Position numbers and translations under genes: made by a program
The notes under the pieces: generated by a model
The model's input: only the letters and a program-made list of their open reading frames with translations
Told to the model about the DNA's origin: nothing
Databases searched by the model: none
Assembly (NCBI GenBank): GCA_910578185.1
Contig: CAJTPN010000008.1
Location: forward strand, 1 to 64,000
From: an uncultured Acetatifactor sp.
Lineage (GTDB): Bacteria; Bacillota; Clostridia; Lachnospirales; Lachnospiraceae
Direction of reading: 5' to 3'
DNA length: 64,000 nucleotides
Shown: positions 8,928 to 15,932 of the stretch, one piece after another
Layout: the number at the start of each line of letters is the position of its first letter
Position numbering within the stretch: position 1 is the first letter of the stretch

Positions 8928-9681
8928 AGAGGCACCTAATACCTTTCTCTGCAAAATAATTCATCCACTCCTCTGAGGGACGCAAATCAGTCACCACCAT
9001 ATCTATGGCTGAAAGCTCACAGATCCGCGAAAAGGCAATGTTGTCAAATTTTGTATGGTCAACCGCCAAAATACGCTGCTTTGCAGACTTGAGCATAGTC
9101 TGTTTTACCTGAGAAAACATCTCATTGGAATCGGTAATTCCATTGTCCATATTGATTCCTTTACAGGAAAGAATTGCCTTATCGGCATGAAAAGAAGCAA
9201 TCACATCCGTGGTTCTCGAACCCACCAGCGCCAGATAATTTTCCCGTAATGTTCCCCCTGTACAAATAACATCCCATCCACTCACATCGGATAGCTCCAC
9301 CAAAACTTCAATGGAATTGGTGATCACCGTAAGCCGCTTTCTGCTCTTTAAGGCCTTGGCAATGGCTACGGCCGTGGTGCTGGGATCCACAATAATATGT
9401 TCTCCCTCCTGAACCAAGCTGCTGACCAACTCCGCAATCACCTGCTTCCCTCTCAGATTGCGTTTTTTGCGGATGTTAAAGGGCATGTCAAGGCTGGTAC
9501 TCTCATTCAATACCGCCCCACCATAGCTTTTAGTGGCAAGCCCTTCCTTGTCCAACTTATCCAGATCCCGGCGAATTGTTTCTTCAGATACGTCAAAAAG
9601 GATGCTCAGTTCGCTGACCACCACTTTTTTCTCATCCTGCAGTTTCTCCAAAATCAGGTTTCTGCGCTCCACCGCCAGCAT
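8887..9681 (-). CDS. DeoR/GlpR-family transcriptional regulator
   Basis: 264-residue sugar-catabolism regulator. The N-terminal winged helix (about residues 6-58) has the family's RRNLILEKL start and VSEETIRRDLDKLDKEG recognition helix; the C-terminal DeoRC domain (about 75-240) contains the phospho-sugar-binding DPSTTAVAIAKAL loop. Regulators of this type usually repress until a phosphorylated sugar intermediate binds. Being the last regulator-like gene of the microcompartment operon, 139 bases after PduT, it most simply controls that operon in response to a fucose or rhamnose intermediate such as the ketose-1-phosphate. AAGGAGAG precedes the ATG. Confidence 0.9.
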   Translation of the reverse strand: MLAVERRNLILEKLQDEKKVVVSELSILFDVSEETIRRDLDKLDKEGLATKSYGGAVLNESTSLDMPFNIRKKRNLRGKQVIAELVSSLVQEGEHIIVDPSTTAVAIAKALKSRKRLTVITNSIEVLVELSDVSGWDVICTGGTLRENYLALVGSRTTDVIASFHADKAILSCKGINMDNGITDSNEMFSQVKQTMLKSAKQRILAVDHTKFDNIAFSRICELSAIDMVVTDLRPSEEWMNYFAEKGIRCLYGKDEDENRCLCE

Positions 9682-9731
9682 CCGATGTTCTCTCCTTTTT
9701 ATCTCTTTGTATCCCTAAGCCCCCTGCTTTT

Positions 9732-9818
9732 CAGTCACAGCATACTGCCCCAATCCTTTCGCCATAGACAAAAGTTTTGGTTTCTTCAGAAATATCCATT
9801 CCCATCTTGGCAGTCAAG
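9732..9818 (-). other. In-frame continuation after the PduT stop codon
   Basis: Directly after the TAA of the BMC-T gene the same frame stays open for 28 codons and reads plausibly (MGMDISEETKTFVYGERIGA) before TGA at 9732. It may be a tiny gene, a remnant of a once longer protein, or chance; there is no ribosome site. Confidence 0.2.
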
Positions 9819-9820
9819 GG

Positions 9821-10369
9821 TTACAGGATGGATTTGCAGATCTGTGGATCCGGATGTGCTATTACAGTGGAATCCAGATACATGCCGCCTTCGGAGACGC
9901 TGGCCTTCGCCCTGGCAATGGCTGCGTCCACAGCCGAAACTTCTCCGCAGAGAAACACATAGGACTTGCCGCACATTCCCTTGGCAATCCGAAGCTCTAT
10001 CAATTCCACATCCGCCGTCTTTGCCGCCACATCTGCAGCCACAATAATCGCCGCAGCGTCAAAGGTCTCCAGAATCCCCAGCGCACTGATATGTTCCACA
10101 TGAGTAGTTCCATAGATTGCAGGAAAAATGCCCTCATGGGGATTGCCCAGAACAAAACTGTCAATCAGCTGTTCCCCATATTGCACCCTGGCTGTGGCTA
10201 CAGCTGCATCTACCGCGCTTAAATCACCGGTTATCAGGGCGATATACTTGCCCGGACACACCGTCTGCGCTTCCACCAATTCTACCGCTGCGGTCTTTAC
10301 CATGGCATCCGCTGCGGTCACACCTGCGGAAACCGTCTTAAACTCTATCATTCCCAAAGCCTTGCTCAT
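9821..10369 (-). CDS. pduT: BMC-T (tandem-domain) shell protein, PduT-like
   Basis: Shell protein of 182 aa with two BMC domains in a row (about 4-88 and 95-178), forming pseudohexameric trimers in the microcompartment facet. Each half has the GDxSAVDAA strand-helix signature. In well-studied PduT the residue at position 108 is a cysteine that binds a [4Fe-4S] cluster at the trimer axis; the aligned residue here is isoleucine (ETFDAAAIIVAAD), so the cluster is probably absent even though PduS is encoded next door. Cysteines occur instead in KGMCGKSYVFLCGE, near a loop of the second domain. It starts 8 bases after the PduS stop. Confidence 0.9.
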   Translation of the reverse strand: MSKALGMIEFKTVSAGVTAADAMVKTAAVELVEAQTVCPGKYIALITGDLSAVDAAVATARVQYGEQLIDSFVLGNPHEGIFPAIYGTTHVEHISALGILETFDAAAIIVAADVAAKTADVELIELRIAKGMCGKSYVFLCGEVSAVDAAIARAKASVSEGGMYLDSTVIAHPDPQICKSIL

Positions 10370-10377
10370 GGGGATCC

Positions 10378-11721
10378 CTACCTTTCTGCTATTGTAATAT
10401 ATTGATCGGTCACTTCCTGTACCACTCCCGAAAGGGAAGAATGGAGCCCCACACTCAAACCGTTTGCAGGCTTCGCAATACAGTCCCCCACCGAAACCCT
10501 GGCGCCCTTTTCCACAATGGCAACAGCCGGCGCCCCAATATGCTGACTAAGCAATATTTTGACCTTGTGAATCAGATGCTCCTCTGCCCAATAGTTGTCG
10601 GGCTTAAGCGGCGCATCCACATCATACTTCGTCAATCCAAGCCTTGCCTCCAGCCTTTCCTCAGGTACCTTGCGATAGGCACGGCTCTCTTTCACAGGCG
10701 CCGGTATCACGCCTGCAGGAGGTTTCACACCTGCCTTGCGCAAGCCAAGCTTATAGTCCGCAATCAAACTTCTGGGCGCAAGCCCCTGTGGACACGAAAA
10801 ATTTTCACACAGACCACAGGAGCTACAAAACATGGTGTTTAAAAATACATTGGTGTCCTGAAAATCCTTATTAGCAGCACTTCTCATAAACTTATGAGGC
10901 TCAATGGGATGCCCCAATGCATGTCGCGGACACAGATTAGTACAGGTTTCACACTGACAGCAAGAAGAAGCAGCACGCTTCAAATCAATGGCCGTATTTC
11001 GATTCTTGCGCTGTACCAGCGTATGTGTTTTGTCCAACACAATTACAGCATTTGTGGTCTTTGTCACCACGGCAGTCTCGTCCGCCAGATTTCCCATCAT
11101 GGGTCCCCCGATCAGGTAAGCCGGCTCCTTCACCGTAACTGCTCCCGCATAAGCTACCACATCCCTGACAGTGGCTCCTATGGGCACACGTACCGTCAGA
11201 GGCCGTTCCACCTCGCCCACTACCGAAACCAGCTTATCCATCACAGGAGTATTCTGCTCCAAAGCACGGGATACATTGTAAACCGTCTCCACATTAAAAA
11301 CCGCTACCCCTTCCTCAATAGGAAGTCCTCCGGGACGGATGACTCTGCCCGTTGCCTCATAAATCAATACCACTTCATCTCCCATAGGGTACGCGCTGTC
11401 CAAAAGTTGTACACGCATATGGGGATAATAATCTATATATCTGTCTATCGCCTTTAAGGTCTCTTTATATTCTCTCTTAATCCCGATCACAGCTTCACCG
11501 GCACCTACCGTTTGCGCAATCATATCAAAGGCTTTCAAAATCTCCTCTGCATGTTGTTCCAAAAGCTGTCTGTGAAGCTTTAACAAAGGTTCACACTCGG
11601 CGCAGTTCATCAAAATGATTTCCGCCCGTTCATCCAATTTTGCATAAGTGGGAAAGCCCGCGCCGCCTGCGCCGACAATACCATTTTCCTGTAAAATCAG
11701 TTTTAAATTTCCTATGTCCAT
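10378..11721 (-). CDS. pduS: PduS-like RnfC-family Fe-S flavoprotein
   Basis: 447-residue electron-transfer protein of the RnfC/PduS family. The glycine-rich GAGGAGFPTYAKL at the N-terminus is the NADH/FMN-binding start; a SLBB-type segment lies in the middle; two four-cysteine motifs, CCQCETCTNLCP and CSSCGLCENFSCP, bind two [4Fe-4S] clusters. In B12-dependent pathways PduS reduces cobalamin; here the dehydratase is a glycyl-radical enzyme, so a role in supplying electrons to the activase or balancing NADH inside the shell is more likely (inference). I use the ATG at 11721, which has GGGG 5 bases upstream and begins where relatives begin. Confidence 0.9.
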   Translation of the reverse strand: MDIGNLKLILQENGIVGAGGAGFPTYAKLDERAEIILMNCAECEPLLKLHRQLLEQHAEEILKAFDMIAQTVGAGEAVIGIKREYKETLKAIDRYIDYYPHMRVQLLDSAYPMGDEVVLIYEATGRVIRPGGLPIEEGVAVFNVETVYNVSRALEQNTPVMDKLVSVVGEVERPLTVRVPIGATVRDVVAYAGAVTVKEPAYLIGGPMMGNLADETAVVTKTTNAVIVLDKTHTLVQRKNRNTAIDLKRAASSCCQCETCTNLCPRHALGHPIEPHKFMRSAANKDFQDTNVFLNTMFCSSCGLCENFSCPQGLAPRSLIADYKLGLRKAGVKPPAGVIPAPVKESRAYRKVPEERLEARLGLTKYDVDAPLKPDNYWAEEHLIHKVKILLSQHIGAPAVAIVEKGARVSVGDCIAKPANGLSVGLHSSLSGVVQEVTDQYITIAER

Positions 11722-11770
11722 ATCTACCCCCATGCCGTCATGGCATATTCCGCAGACCATATAAGACTAT

Positions 11771-12019
11771 CTATTTCTCATCTACAATGCCCACAATCGC
11801 AGCGTCCACCGGCGCGCTCTCCATACCCACACGAGCCGCGCTTCCCATAGCCACCAAAACCGTTTCCCCGATACCGGCCCCGATATTGTCAATCGCAACA
11901 AAACGGGCCACATCCCCGGCCATTTCTTTCAACGGCTCAATTATCATAAATTTATTACCGATTAAATTCTCACACTTACGGGTAGAAACAATGCTCCCCA
12001 CTACTTTACCTACGACCAT
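11771..12019 (-). CDS. BMC-P vertex pentamer protein (EutN/CcmL/PduN family)
   Basis: 82-residue protein that forms the pentamers capping microcompartment vertices. The family features are the start MVVGKVVGSIVSTRK, the middle DNIGAGIGETVLVAMGSAAR and the closing APVDAAIVGIVD. AGAGAGG precedes the ATG. It lies between the structured intergenic element and pduS. Only one pentamer gene is present in the window. Confidence 0.93.
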   Translation of the reverse strand: MVVGKVVGSIVSTRKCENLIGNKFMIIEPLKEMAGDVARFVAIDNIGAGIGETVLVAMGSAARVGMESAPVDAAIVGIVDEK

Positions 12020-12154
12020 GGTTATTCCTCTCTGCCCGCTTTGACGGACATTTATTCAAATCAGAAACGCACCCCTCTTACAAATATCCTGTCATATCGA
12101 CAAGATCGGCTTAAACCATCTTTAAGCATATTGGTGCAGTTAAAAACAAACACT

Positions 12155-12336
12155 GATTGTGACATCCTGCCAGTCAGTTAAGCTACTATCAAACAGGAGG
12201 CAAATCCCACAGGGAACCTGTAAGGCAATTATAATCACGTGGCGCATCGCCGCGATAATCGGAACTGCCCAATCAAGACTCCCCCGGAACCTGCCGCCAT
12301 CATTCATATCCTTAGCTAACTGGCATTCTGTCAATC
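12155..12336 (-). ncRNA. Strongly structured intergenic element, class unknown
   Basis: The 340-base gap between pduL and the pentamer gene holds a long imperfect inverted repeat. Outer arms 12169-12182 and 12311-12324 match at 13 of 14 positions with one G-U pair, and extend outward past a 4/4 internal loop by TGACA/TGTCA (12160-12164, 12329-12333). Inside are GGCAATT/AACTGCC (12224-12230, 12263-12269) enclosing a GGCG-CAT-CGCC hairpin (12241-12251), and ACAGG-GAA-CCTGT (12209-12221). A G-U pair in the second helix is valid only for the minus-strand RNA, i.e. the operon message. It fits no riboswitch I know; alternatives are a miniature inverted-repeat element or a processing site. Confidence 0.5.
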
Positions 12337-12359
12337 CCCCTTATTTTATCGGGGAAATA

Positions 12360-13004
12360 TCATTTGATAATGGTCACTTCATCGCCCGTTTTGATCTTGC
12401 TGGCGTTGGCTTCATCCGTGTCAATATGCATTTCCAGCGTAAAGCTTTCATTTACACGGATTTTCACATGATTAAATACGGTGCCTCTCTCGTTGTCCGC
12501 CTTCACCGAAACAATATCGCCATCCCGAACGCCTGCCGCCATGGCATCGGCGGGTGACATATGTATATGGCGCATTGCAACGATACAGCCCTCTTTCAGA
12601 TAAAGGACTCCCTTAGGTCCCACCACTGCAATGGGCGCACTTCCGGCAATATTACCGGATTCCCTGATGGGCGCCTTAATACCAAGCTTCATGGCGTCCG
12701 TTGCGGATATCTCTACCTGAGATGCTTTTCTGACAGGTCCCAAAACCCTCACATTCTCAATGGCGCGAAGTTTCAGCCCCACTATGGTGACAGTTTCATT
12801 GCAGGCATACTGTCCACCCATAAGATCCTTTTTCTTTGTAAGCTGATATCCTTCTCCGAACAGCGTTTCCACATGTTCCTGGGTCAAATGGATATGTCTT
12901 GCAGACACTCCCACCGGCACCCGATAACCGCCTGATTTCTCCTCCATCTTGTTGATGGTTTGGAGAATCATCTGTGTAATCATTTCAACTGTCTGTTGTT
13001 CCAT
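12360..13004 (-). CDS. pduL: PduL phosphate propanoyltransferase
   Basis: 214-residue phosphotransacylase of the PduL family, converting propionyl-CoA and phosphate to propionyl-phosphate and releasing CoA inside the microcompartment. The two zinc-binding histidine clusters are present: SARHIHLT near residue 35 and MRHIHMSPADA near residue 145, as is the C-terminal barrel. Residues 1-20 (MEQQTVEMITQMILQTINKM) form an amphipathic helix of the encapsulation-peptide type, separated by a linker. Start is the ATG at 13004 with AGAGG 7 bases upstream, rather than a GTG two codons before. A propionate kinase for the next step is not in the window. Confidence 0.93.
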   Translation of the reverse strand: MEQQTVEMITQMILQTINKMEEKSGGYRVPVGVSARHIHLTQEHVETLFGEGYQLTKKKDLMGGQYACNETVTIVGLKLRAIENVRVLGPVRKASQVEISATDAMKLGIKAPIRESGNIAGSAPIAVVGPKGVLYLKEGCIVAMRHIHMSPADAMAAGVRDGDIVSVKADNERGTVFNHVKIRVNESFTLEMHIDTDEANASKIKTGDEVTIIK

Positions 13005-13122
13005 CTCCACACCTCTGACAATCTATCGAAAGAACACAACTACGCGCTCTCTCATCCCTACGGTTTACATGATAAAAAATCTCCAAAAACCATCTCCCAC
13101 GGCAATTTTTGAAATGCAAAAT

Positions 13123-13171
13123 GCCGGACGGACAAAAGCCCCAATAAAAGAATGCCCTGAATCCGTCCGGC
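13123..13171 (-). other. Hairpin between BMC-H and pduL
   Basis: Perfect 10-base inverted repeat (GCCGGACGGA 13123-13132, TCCGTCCGGC 13162-13171) around a 29-base loop in the 205-base gap. There is no T-run on either side, so an mRNA stabiliser or processing site fits better than a terminator. Confidence 0.4.
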
Positions 13172-13209
13172 TCCATGCCTGCGGGAGTCAACCATTATGA
13201 CCTGTTTTC

Positions 13210-13491
13210 TCAGTCTTTTACCTTAGGGAGAATCATCTCTACATCCGTGTGAGGACGAGGAATTACGTGTGTAGCTACCAACTCACCCAGTTTGGATGCG
13301 CTGGATGCACCTGCTTCAACAGAAGACTTCACTGCACCGACATCACCGCGAACCATAACGGTTACCAGTCCGGAACCGATCTTCTCCGTTCCAACCAGCG
13401 TGACATTTGCCGCCTTGCACATAGCGTCCGCCGCTTCAATCGCTGCTACAAGACCTCTTGTTTCCACCATTCCCAATGCTTCCTGTGCCAT
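13210..13491 (-). CDS. BMC-H hexameric shell protein (PduA/EutM-like)
   Basis: 93-residue single-domain shell protein that forms hexagonal facet tiles. Typical features: MAQEALGMVETRG start, DAMCKAANVTLVG, the pore loop EKIGSGLVTVMVRGDVG and the C-terminal HVIPRPHTDVE. It differs from the copy at 13903-14178 at only about a dozen positions (for example DAMCKAAN against DAMTKSAE, putting an extra Cys here). The two copies flank a more divergent BMC-H. AGGAGG precedes the ATG. Confidence 0.95.
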   Translation of the reverse strand: MAQEALGMVETRGLVAAIEAADAMCKAANVTLVGTEKIGSGLVTVMVRGDVGAVKSSVEAGASSASKLGELVATHVIPRPHTDVEMILPKVKD

Positions 13492-13523
13492 TTCTTTTTC
13501 CTCCTGATTTTGAATTAATAAGG

Positions 13524-13862
13524 TTAAACTTCCTGGATTGTTTGTGCATCAAGGGTACTCTTTTCCGCCTGCTTATTCATAAACCTGCTGGCGCTTAGAT
13601 TTACAAGCCTCATAATCTCTTCATGAGGGTTTGCAATAATCCCTTTTGCAACCGGCTTTTTGATTGCTTTCAGAGCGGCTGTTTCCACAGCCTCCGTGAC
13701 AGCCGCAACATCACCCTTTATCACAATGGTGACAAGCCGTCCTCCCAGTTTTCTCTCCCAGGTAGCCAGTTCAACGCCGGATGTCTTACACATGATATCC
13801 AATGCGTCCACCGCCGCAACCACACCTGAAATTTCAATAAAGCCCAATGATGTACCGCCCAT
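13524..13862 (-). CDS. BMC-H shell protein with C-terminal extension
   Basis: 112-residue BMC-H protein, more divergent than its neighbours. The core (about residues 4-88) has LGFIEISGVVAAVDALDIM and the pore region ERKLGGRLVTIVIKGDVA, so its pore is more basic and lacks the GSG of the PduA-like copies. About 25 extra residues follow the fold (SASRFMNKQAEKSTLDAQ), which could contact cargo or neighbouring tiles. AAGGAG precedes the ATG. Confidence 0.92.
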   Translation of the reverse strand: MGGTSLGFIEISGVVAAVDALDIMCKTSGVELATWERKLGGRLVTIVIKGDVAAVTEAVETAALKAIKKPVAKGIIANPHEEIMRLVNLSASRFMNKQAEKSTLDAQTIQEV

Positions 13863-13902
13863 TTATCGGCTCCTTTACTTATGTCAGTCACTGACCACTT
13901 TG

Positions 13903-14178
13903 TTAAATCTTAGGTAAAATCTTTTCCACATCCGTATGAGGTCTGGGAATTACATGTGCGGCTACCAGCTCACCCAATCTGCTGGCTGCTGCGGAACCGC
14001 TCTCCACGGAAGCCTTGACAGCTCCTACGTCGCCGCGAACCATGACCGTTACCAATCCGGAACCTATCTTTTCCGTACCTACCAGAGTAACCTCCGCCGA
14101 TTTGGTCATTGCGTCAGCCGCCTCTATTGCTGCTGTCAGACCTCTTGTCTCTACCATTCCCAATGCTTCCTGTGCCAT
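13903..14178 (-). CDS. BMC-H hexameric shell protein (PduA/EutM-like), second copy
   Basis: 91-residue facet protein, a close paralogue of the one at 13210-13491, sharing the pore loop EKIGSGLVTVMVRGDVG and the HVIPRPHTDVE end. Small differences lie mostly in the second helix and the last strand. AAGGAG lies a few bases before the ATG. Such near-identical pairs usually form mixed tiles. Confidence 0.95.
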   Translation of the reverse strand: MAQEALGMVETRGLTAAIEAADAMTKSAEVTLVGTEKIGSGLVTVMVRGDVGAVKASVESGSAAASRLGELVAAHVIPRPHTDVEKILPKI

Positions 14179-14201
14179 AATAATCTCCTTTCAAAACTCA
14201 G

Positions 14202-14525
14202 TTAATTTTTATCAAACGCGTTTAGCTTCAACATTTTTTCCGTGTCCTTGGTTGGCCTTGCAATAATATGCTTCTGTACCACGCCGGTGAGAGATTTTGC
14301 CATCTCCTCCCCCGCTTCCATCGCTGCTTCTACCGCTGCAACACTTCCCCGAAACTTTATCGTCACCAGCAAAGGCACCGGCAACGAATCCGCGTTTGCG
14401 GGTTTATTTTTATCAAAAGTCTCCAGCCTGACATCAGCCGCCTTACAGCCTGCATCGGCCGCAAGGAACGCACAGGTCAGACCATAAACCTCCAACAATC
14501 CTACTGCCTCTTCCCTAGCTTCCAT
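14202..14525 (-). CDS. BMC-H shell protein with an insertion
   Basis: 107-residue BMC-H protein. It begins MEAREEAVGLLEVYGLTC and has a roughly 12-residue insertion between the first helix and the next strand (ETFDKNKPANADSLPVP) before LLVTIKFRGSVAAVEAA. The insertion falls near the pore side of the tile in this fold, so this tile probably has a different pore. AGAGG is 8 bases from the ATG; the gene begins 19 bases after the alcohol dehydrogenase stop. Confidence 0.9.
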   Translation of the reverse strand: MEAREEAVGLLEVYGLTCAFLAADAGCKAADVRLETFDKNKPANADSLPVPLLVTIKFRGSVAAVEAAMEAGEEMAKSLTGVVQKHIIARPTKDTEKMLKLNAFDKN

Positions 14526-14544
14526 AAATTAATCCTCTTTTTGC

Positions 14545-15753
14545 CTATTTGTTGATAATGGCAATCTTCAGCCCGGTCATAGCCAGGTTTGTCTTCAACG
14601 CCTCGTTGATCTCTTCCAAGGGATAGGTATGGGTGATCAGCTTGTCAATGGGAAGCCCAATCTTCTTAGCGCTCTTCAGAAAATCAAAAGTAGTCGCATA
14701 ATCCCTTAATGTATACACCCAGGAGCCAACCGTTGTAATCTCCTTGGAGCAGATATCAAAGTGCGGATTAATGGTAGCATCGCCTCCGTTGATAAAGAAT
14801 CCCAATTCGCAAAGCCCGCCGCCATTGCGGATAAACTTATAGATATTGGAATGGCCCGCAGGGGAACCCGTACACTGGAATGCAAAATCTGCCAGATGCC
14901 CATCACACTTCTCCTGTACTGCCGCCGTCAGCGCTTCAATTCCCTTATGCTCCTTAAAGTTCACGGAATCCGACGCACCCAGCTCTTTTGCAAAATCAAG
15001 GCGCTTCTGCTCTCCGTCCACCGCAACAATCTTATTGATACCCATAGTACGCAGAATTGCGATACAAATCAATCCTATGGGACCGCATCCCTGCACGACA
15101 ACCCTGCTGTTAAAACGAAGAATTCCCGTACTCTTAGCTCTCTCCACAGCATGAATCAAAACGGCACAAGGCTCGATCAACACTCTGGAATACAGATCAA
15201 GGTCGCTTACGTTAAATACCGTGGAACCTCCCCTGATCAAAATATAATCTGAAAACCATCCGTTGAGATGAATGTCATCATCCGGAAGAAGACCGTATAC
15301 ATCGGCTCCCCCCACATTCTGTTTATTCAAATCATACATGGTGATATCCGGGTTATCCTTAAAGATCATACAGGTGACTACTTTGTCGCCCAGCTTCAGA
15401 TCTTTGCCGGCGCTGTCCTTTTTGACATTCTTTCCCATCTTCACAATCTCACCGGTGCCTTCATGCCCAAGTGCAACAGGAATCAGCCCGAAAGGATCCC
15501 TCTTAAACTCATGTGCATCCGTTCCACAGACGCCACATCCCTCTACCTTCACCAAGATATCGTCATCGCCGACTTCCGGCATCGGAAACTCTTTTACATC
15601 AAAATGCTCCAGGCTTGTAAGCATTGCCACATGTGCGGTCTTTGGAATCGCTCCGCCTGCCGACCCGCTCTCTGCAGGAGCTGCAGTCGTACCGCCAGAC
15701 ATACTTGCCAACACCTGCTTTACTATCGCCTCAATCTGCGCTGTATCAGCCAT
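14545..15753 (-). CDS. Zinc-type alcohol dehydrogenase of the microcompartment
   Basis: 402-residue medium-chain alcohol dehydrogenase, expected to reduce propionaldehyde to 1-propanol and reoxidise NADH inside the shell. Residues 1-18 (MADTAQIEAIVKQVLASM) are an encapsulation helix followed by a Gly/Ala/Thr linker. The catalytic zinc site is visible in GCGVCGTDAHE and LGHEGTG; the nucleotide fold in VVQGCGPIGLICIAI. The usual four-cysteine structural zinc loop is missing. Start is the ATG at 15753 (AGGAG 7-8 bases upstream); the reading frame is open farther up but without a ribosome site. It could also act on lactaldehyde. Confidence 0.9.
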   Translation of the reverse strand: MADTAQIEAIVKQVLASMSGGTTAAPAESGSAGGAIPKTAHVAMLTSLEHFDVKEFPMPEVGDDDILVKVEGCGVCGTDAHEFKRDPFGLIPVALGHEGTGEIVKMGKNVKKDSAGKDLKLGDKVVTCMIFKDNPDITMYDLNKQNVGGADVYGLLPDDDIHLNGWFSDYILIRGGSTVFNVSDLDLYSRVLIEPCAVLIHAVERAKSTGILRFNSRVVVQGCGPIGLICIAILRTMGINKIVAVDGEQKRLDFAKELGASDSVNFKEHKGIEALTAAVQEKCDGHLADFAFQCTGSPAGHSNIYKFIRNGGGLCELGFFINGGDATINPHFDICSKEITTVGSWVYTLRDYATTFDFLKSAKKIGLPIDKLITHTYPLEEINEALKTNLAMTGLKIAIINK

Positions 15754-15781
15754 TTCTTTCTCTCCTCTCTCATATAAATTT

Positions 15782-15892
15782 TCAAAAGACTTTTGCCACA
15801 AAAGCTTCCGCCTCTCCCTCATCGGTATCAATCTCAATGTTATACTCCTCGAATAATTCATGAGAATTCAGGAAGAATACCTGCCCAAGCAA
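15782..15892 (-). CDS. Possible 36-residue acidic small protein before the alcohol dehydrogenase
   Basis: In the 179-base gap between the aldehyde and alcohol dehydrogenases one frame reads like real protein: LLGQVFFLNSHELFEEY, then an acidic DTDEGEAEAF stretch and a VAKVF end, closing with TGA just before the next gene's ribosome site. It would need a TTG start and the ribosome site is weak. No family recognised; it might be a remnant or a short leader peptide. Confidence 0.25.
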   Translation of the reverse strand: MLGQVFFLNSHELFEEYNIEIDTDEGEAEAFVAKVF

Positions 15893-15915
15893 ACAATTTT
15901 ACCTGGCATTCTTCT

Positions 15916-15932
15916 GTGTGAAATTTTCACAC
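15916..15932 (-). promoter_or_regulatory. 17-bp perfect palindrome after the aldehyde dehydrogenase
   Basis: GTGTGAAATTTTCACAC has 8-base arms around one central T and lies directly against the aldehyde dehydrogenase stop codon. It resembles Crp/Fnr- or Rex-type operators but with a spacing one base shorter than either consensus. A T-run does not follow, so it is not a terminator. Confidence 0.35.

Noticed and set aside
12195..12225. Sequence resembling a cobalamin riboswitch core on the plus strand (GGCAAATCCCACAGG)
   Set aside because: The other required B12 elements are absent, the strand is opposite to the operon, and the pathway is B12-independent.
12140..12334. Open frame of 64 codons in the pduL-pentamer gap
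   Set aside because: It needs a TTG start with a ribosome site only one base away, and its sequence is fully explained by the inverted-repeat structure there.
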